Origin: UMGS1696 sp964558485
GTDB taxonomy: Bacteria; Bacillota; Clostridia; Oscillospirales; CAG-272
Assembly: GCA_964558485.1 (NCBI GenBank)
Contig: CAZLED010000050.1
Coordinates: 1 to 17,531, forward strand
Length of the DNA stretch: 17,531 nucleotides
Reading direction: 5' to 3'
The position numbers and the translations under genes are program-made. Below the pieces are notes generated by a model. The model saw only the letters and a program-made list of their open reading frames with translations. It was not told where the DNA came from and did not search any database. Numbering within the stretch: the stretch's first letter is position 1; each line of letters starts with the position of its first letter. Of the stretch, positions 14,060 through 17,531 are shown piece after piece.

Positions 14060-14325
14060 TCAACTGGCGTTGGGCTTGTTACTCCGTGTGGTTTTCCGAA
14101 AAGTATCGGAAAGACTGCCTTGTACAGGCAGTACTCAGAGGGTAAGGGGAAGAGGGAAAACTTCTTCGTCAGTTTTTCTTCCCCTTACCCTCCGAGACCT
14201 CCCATCCCCATCACGATCGACTCAAAAAGCACAACTTCAGTCGATCGATTCTTTCCCTGGAAGCAGAGCATTGCGCAGTAAATATCGTTCGCCGTGTAAA
14301 TCCCGTTTTTGATTGAGCTAACCGC
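14060..14325 (+). repeat. Structured repeat family B, copy A
   Basis: About 265 bases recognisably the same as the reverse complement of 14594-14851, with patches of strong identity from CAACTGGCG at the start to CCCGTTTTTGATT at the end. Three hairpins occur in order: TTTCCGA / TCGGAAA (14093-14112), ACTGCCT / AGGCAGT (14114-14132) and a perfect 16-pair stem GAGGGTAAGGGGAAGA (14138-14153) with 14177-14192, capped by an inner AAAACT / AGTTTT. TTTGGGCTTGG occurs on both sides, at 14045-14055 and 14335-14345. Confidence 0.85.
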
Positions 14326-14593
14326 ATTAGGACATTTGGGCTTGGTTAAAGTTTTCGTTTGGTGCCAGACGGGTGTTTGGATGGATACCAATATAGGATA
14401 CCAAATCATTTGATGGGTAATGTAGTGTGTTGATACCCATACCGCAATCGAAAAAATATTGACACTGGTACGATTTTGTTTTCCCATACGTCAGCCACTA
14501 CTCCGAACGTCTTGCGTGAAGCCGAACATATGCCAAAAAATGCACGTTGCACTCACCAGAACTCGTACGCTCTGCACCCCGTAACCCTGCGGC

Positions 14594-14851
14594 AGCGTAA
14601 TCAAAAACGGGATTACCAAGGCGAACGAGATTTACTGCCATATGTCTGGCTTCCAGAGAAACCGGCTGTTAGGTGCAAGAAGTGCTTTTCGAGTCGATCG
14701 AGTAGGGGATGGGAGTCCCCAGAGGGTAAGGGGGAGAAAAACTGACGAGGAAGTTTTCCCTCTCCCCCTTACCCTTTGGGCGCCGCCTGCGCAAGGCAAT
14801 CCACCGATATTCATCGGGAAACAAAATAGAGACGCACCCAACGCAGTTGGA
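14594..14851 (-). repeat. Structured repeat family B, copy B, inverted
   Basis: Reverse-orientation partner of 14060-14325. The long stem is AGGGTAAGGGGGAGA (14723-14737) with 14761-14775; relative to copy A one A-T pair has become G-C on both sides, keeping the stem intact. The small CCGAT / ATCGG hairpin (14804-14817) is also kept, in changed sequence. Confidence 0.85.
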
Positions 14852-14868
14852 GAAAAAACACGTGGGTC

Positions 14869-14909
14869 CCAAAAAAGGGCAGTCTTTGTTTGCCCTGCCC
14901 CTTTTATTC
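14869..14909. terminator. Terminator-like hairpin
   Basis: AAAAAAGGGCAG pairs with CTGCCCCTTTT around a loop of about 12 bases, with A runs and T runs on either side. It lies about 95 bases past the cyclophilin stop codon and could end that leftward transcript. Confidence 0.6.
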
Positions 14910-14912
14910 GCT

Positions 14913-15002
14913 TAAGTCAATGCTGATCCACTCGAGATTTTGAGCCAAAAAGCTAAGATTTATGGTTTTTTGCTCAAAATCAACCTTATCAGCGTTGACT
15001 TA
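14913..15002. repeat. Nested 90-base inverted repeat touching the cyclophilin stop codon
   Basis: Outer arms TAAGTCAATGCTGAT (14913-14927) and ATCAGCGTTGACTTA (14988-15002) match with a single mismatch, which is a G-T pair when the leftward transcript or its complement folds. Inner arms GATTTTGAGC (14936-14945) and GCTCAAAATC (14972-14981) are perfect. The loop has runs of A and T that can pair further. It begins directly at the 3' side of the stop codon. Confidence 0.85.
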
Positions 15003-15596
15003 TTATTCTTCTACAACCGTAATGGTCTTGATCACCATGTCGATCATGGGTCTGTCGTTGTAGTCGGTCTTCACTTCGGCGATCTCGTCTACCACATCCA
15101 TGCCTTCCGTGACCTTGCCGAATGCGGCGTATTGGCCGTCCAGATACTTGGCGTCGGCGTGGCAAATGAAGAACTGGGACGAAGCAGAATCATAGCTGCG
15201 GCTTCTGGCCATGGAGATGACCCCTCTCTCGTGGGACAGATTGTTCTCTACCCCGTTGACCGCAAATTCACCCTTGATGTTTTCGTCTGCTCCACCCATG
15301 CCGGTACCCGTGGGGTCGCCGCCCTGGATCATGAAATCCTTGATGACCCGGTGGAAGATCAGGCCGTCATAGAACCCATCCTTCGCCAGCTTTACAAAGT
15401 TTGCACACGTGATGGGTGCGATGTCGGGATACAGCTCCAGCTTGATGATCCCACCGTTTTCCATTTCGATCTGTACCATGATTGTCTCTCCGTAGTTTTC
15501 TAATATTTCCGCTGTGTCATCCTTGCCGCAGGATAGTGCAACAAGCACCATGCCCAATAGCAGAATGGGCAGCAGGATCTTTGTGATGTGTTTCAT
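15003..15596 (-). CDS. Cyclophilin-type peptidyl-prolyl isomerase, lipoprotein
   Basis: 197 residues. A lipoprotein signal ends with L21-S-C23, so the enzyme is anchored on the outer face of the membrane, where it would help fold exported proteins. The cyclophilin core includes ELYPDIAPITCANFVKLA, the active-site strand FHRVIKDFMIQGGDP (arginine R83, with F88, M89 and Q91) and SASSQFFI; Y replaces the human tryptophan in YLDGQYAAFGKV, as is usual in bacteria. It starts 35 bases after aminopeptidase C with AAAGGGA as ribosome site and no promoter visible, so it is probably the last gene of a three-gene operon. The 90-base inverted repeat follows directly. Confidence 0.9.
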   Translation of the reverse strand: MKHITKILLPILLLGMVLVALSCGKDDTAEILENYGETIMVQIEMENGGIIKLELYPDIAPITCANFVKLAKDGFYDGLIFHRVIKDFMIQGGDPTGTGMGGADENIKGEFAVNGVENNLSHERGVISMARSRSYDSASSQFFICHADAKYLDGQYAAFGKVTEGMDVVDEIAEVKTDYNDRPMIDMVIKTITVVEE

Positions 15597-15631
15597 TGGA
15601 TTTTGGTTCCCTTTGTGTCTGTGTGGTCACC

Positions 15632-16963
15632 TTAATAAGCAAGCGACCCCATGGGATCCCACGGCTTCAGGACGATGGGCGCACCGGTCAGGTCGTGGCC
15701 TTCCAGATACTTTTTGTTGACCACGGCCTGGTACACAAACTTGTCGAACCAGGTGTCCGAGGCCATGTAGTACCCGCCGTTGGCGCCGTCTGCACCCCAG
15801 CTGTTCTGGATCTTCCAGCGGTTGGGCTTGCCGTTTTCGTCCAGGTTCACACCGGTGATGCACATGGCGTGGTTCATCTGGCTCATGTGGTACCACAGCA
15901 TTTCTTCCTTGGTCATATCGTAGTCAAAGCCGGTGATCTGGCTTTCGTTGTAGGAGGCGTCGTCCCAGGCCTTGGCTTCCCGGTCGCTGTACTTGCCGCA
16001 GTCCGAACCAAACCACACGATCTCCCCATCCTGCAGCTGCTTCACCACCATGGCCTTGAATTCGTCCATGGGCAGGTTGTAGTACAGAATGTCCCGTGCG
16101 CCATTTGCCACATTGTTCAGATACTGCACCGTGTAGGTCTTGTAGAAGGGCTTGTCTTCGGTGGGTGCATGGATGATGCTGGTGTAGTGGTCCAGGTAGT
16201 CCCCGATCATTTCGTCCCGGAACTGGATGGGCGTCTTGCCTGTCATATTGTGGATGGCACCGTCCTTGTCCTTGTATTCCCAGTCAAAGGTCTCCGGCGG
16301 TTCCCCGTAGCAGGCGCACAGGAAGGAGAATACCCGGCACAGGATCTCTTCGTGCAGTGCCGCAGTGTCTTCTCCGGCAGCAGCCAGGGCACGCAGCTTC
16401 CCGGTCTGTGCCTTCAGATAGTTGTTGATGTGGCGGTTGAGCTGACCGGTGGCACTGGTCTGTGCGGTCTCCGGATAGGCGTTCTTGGGCACCAGACCAT
16501 ACTTTTCCACGATGTTCACGAACATATCCCACTGACCGCCGTCGTGTACACCGGTGCCTACCAGGTGATCCACCAGCCGGTCGTCATGGGGCAGGTCTGC
16601 GGTCTCTTCGATGGCGTTCAGGTAGCTGTTGACTCTCTCGAACTTGTCCCAGAAGGCCAGCCAGGACTGAGACAGCTCAAAGCTTTCCAGGTTCAGCTTC
16701 TTGGCTACGATCTCCCGCAGCACATTGGTGGCAGCAAAGAGCCAGCACCGACCGCTGGATTTCTGGTTGGTGGAGGTCATGGTCTTCACGTCCACGGAGA
16801 ATTGGAATTGCATCTTCCGTGCTTCGGCGGTCACAAAGGTCAGGTCTCCCAGATTGGCCTTGGCAAGCACCGTGGTCATGGCCTGGCGTACCGTGTCGCC
16901 GGCATAGTAGGACCGCAGAGACTGCAGCTTGTCCGCTGTGATGGTGGTGTTTTTCGTTTCCAT
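15632..16963 (-). CDS. pepC: Aminopeptidase C, bleomycin hydrolase family (C1B)
   Basis: 443 residues from ATG 16963, with AAAGGAG just upstream; the frame stays open 20 codons further but has no ribosome site there. The papain-fold active site is complete: Q67 and C73 in NQKSSGRCWLF, H365 in MNHAMCITGV, N387 in IQNSWG. The C-terminus KPWDPMGSLAY is typical of the family, in which the tail reaches into the active site and limits cleavage to N-terminal residues. There is no signal peptide; it is a cytoplasmic, usually hexameric, peptidase that trims peptides. It lies 37 bases after the DUF368 gene and 35 before the cyclophilin gene, consistent with one transcript. Confidence 0.93.
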   Translation of the reverse strand: METKNTTITADKLQSLRSYYAGDTVRQAMTTVLAKANLGDLTFVTAEARKMQFQFSVDVKTMTSTNQKSSGRCWLFAATNVLREIVAKKLNLESFELSQSWLAFWDKFERVNSYLNAIEETADLPHDDRLVDHLVGTGVHDGGQWDMFVNIVEKYGLVPKNAYPETAQTSATGQLNRHINNYLKAQTGKLRALAAAGEDTAALHEEILCRVFSFLCACYGEPPETFDWEYKDKDGAIHNMTGKTPIQFRDEMIGDYLDHYTSIIHAPTEDKPFYKTYTVQYLNNVANGARDILYYNLPMDEFKAMVVKQLQDGEIVWFGSDCGKYSDREAKAWDDASYNESQITGFDYDMTKEEMLWYHMSQMNHAMCITGVNLDENGKPNRWKIQNSWGADGANGGYYMASDTWFDKFVYQAVVNKKYLEGHDLTGAPIVLKPWDPMGSLAY

Positions 16964-17000
16964 AATGTCGTCTCCTTTATAGGTGTAATGTTTTTTATAT

Positions 17001-17531
17001 TTATTGTTCTCTCTCAAGTGCATTTGCCTTCAGCTTGGCGCACAGTCTGCTGAGCAGGTACGACACCGCCAGGCCACCCAGGATGCACAGCACAAGGACG
17101 ATCCAGCCGGGTACGCTGTCCGGTGTGTCCCCAAAGGGAAAGATCATGACGGTGGTGGCCAGCACGATGCCCAGAATGCCGTGGGACAATGTGGCTTCCC
17201 AACGGGCAAAGGCGGCCTTCACCAGTCGGGGCAGCAGGGCTAAGATCACCAGCGCACCAATGGCCAGGGGAATGCACACCGCCATGTTCAGCTTGGAAAT
17301 GCCGTCCAGCATCGGTCCGTACAGGCCAAAAAACAACAGCAGTGTGGAAGCAGACAGACCGGGGATCACAAAGGACAGTCCCCAGCAAATGCCGCAGAAG
17401 AAATAGGCAAACAGACCCGGTGTCATTTGTGTGGCGGCGGTACCGTTCAGCAGCAGCAGGATCGCCAGCATGACCACAAAGCCAATGCCGCAAGCCAGCC
17501 AGTCCTGCTTCCGGTGCCACTTTTGGGTTTC
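17001..17531 (-). CDS. DUF368 family membrane protein, C-terminal part
   Basis: The frame is open to the window edge, so the N-terminus is missing; 176 residues are visible. There are four to five hydrophobic segments. The motif GLSFVIPGLSASTLLLFFGLYGPML matches the conserved IPG-x-S-x-S-x-x-L-x-x-x-G-x-Y signature of DUF368, and a basic loop WHRKQ precedes a membrane segment. DUF368 proteins have been reported as polyprenyl (undecaprenyl) phosphate translocases, which recycle the lipid carrier for cell-wall sugars across the membrane; that role is inferred here from family only. It is the first visible gene of the leftward operon with pepC and cyclophilin. No terminator separates it from pepC. 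Confidence 0.8.
   Translation of the reverse strand, partial: ETQKWHRKQDWLACGIGFVVMLAILLLLNGTAATQMTPGLFAYFFCGICWGLSFVIPGLSASTLLLFFGLYGPMLDGISKLNMAVCIPLAIGALVILALLPRLVKAAFARWEATLSHGILGIVLATTVMIFPFGDTPDSVPGWIVLVLCILGGLAVSYLLSRLCAKLKANALEREQ

Larger units (their letters stand above)
13981..15002. other. Gene-free region of about 1 kb built of inverted repeats
   Basis: No open frame here has a convincing start site, family match or protein-like composition. Short frames in the region translate repeat sequence. Contents: family B copy A (14060-14325), about 266 bases of unassigned sequence with GGATACCA repeated near 14375-14395 and an ATGGGTA / TACCCAT inverted repeat near 14414-14440, family B copy B in reverse (14594-14851), a terminator-like hairpin (14869-14909) and a nested stem-loop (14913-15002). 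Confidence 0.75.

Noticed and set aside
14046..14312. Short open frames at 14046-14312 (+) and 14632-14841 (-) with similar products
   Set aside because: They are translations of the two inverted copies of repeat family B. The stem sequence dominates, and no ribosome sites are present.
14060..14851. Complete insertion sequence
   Set aside because: The region between the inverted arms encodes no transposase, and no convincing target duplication surrounds the pair; the 11-base TTTGGGCTTGG repeat flanks only copy A.
14913..15002. Integron attC site
   Set aside because: The outer arms do not fit the GTTRRRY / RYYYAAC core sites, and there is no integrase or cassette array nearby.
15596..17053. 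485-residue open frame antisense to pepC
   Set aside because: Same effect: pepC has its full catalytic set on the other strand, and the antisense product has no protein-like features.

Overview
The window looks like chromosome from an anaerobic Gram-positive of the class Clostridia, probably a gut Oscillospirales/Ruminococcaceae-type organism. This is inferred from strong AGGAGG ribosome sites, sigma-A promoters with exact 17-base spacers, two lipobox lipoproteins, a PerR next to a rubrerythrin, a CarD-family regulator, and dispersed intergenic repeats typical of gut Firmicutes. No tRNA, rRNA, CRISPR array, transposase or phage gene was seen.

Layout. (1) 1-2771, rightward: the 3' end of a membrane protein (PnuC-like), then a long lipoprotein joining a PstS-type binding domain to a DUF3298-like C-terminal half. 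(2) 2783-5312, rightward: a terminator overlapping the carD promoter, carD, a 204-base structured repeat (copy 1), then a membrane protein and an aldo/keto-reductase-like protein that share one promoter and one terminator. (3) 5346-6489, rightward: perR and a reverse rubrerythrin, a peroxide-defence pair. (4) 6511-12586, leftward: repeat copy 2, then three separately promoted genes linked to glycans (GH38 alpha-mannosidase, secreted CBM9-like protein, GH42-like hydrolase). (5) 12625-13980: a conserved unknown protein (rightward) and a nucleotide pyrophosphatase-type phosphohydrolase (leftward) converging on a shared terminator. (6) 13981-15002: about 1 kb without a credible gene, holding two inverted copies of a second structured repeat, a terminator-like hairpin and a nested 90-base stem-loop. 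(7) 15003-17531, leftward: an apparent operon of a DUF368 membrane protein (cut by the window end), aminopeptidase C and a cyclophilin lipoprotein.

How they fit together. perR and rubrerythrin handle peroxide. The leftward glycan group has one surface binding protein and two cytoplasmic hydrolases, so sugars would have to be imported by a transporter not in this window. The most unusual content is non-coding: two repeat families whose copies preserve hairpins, one with a compensatory base-pair change, plus terminators fused to the next gene's promoter. All statements come from reading the sequence by eye; no database search or folding program was run.
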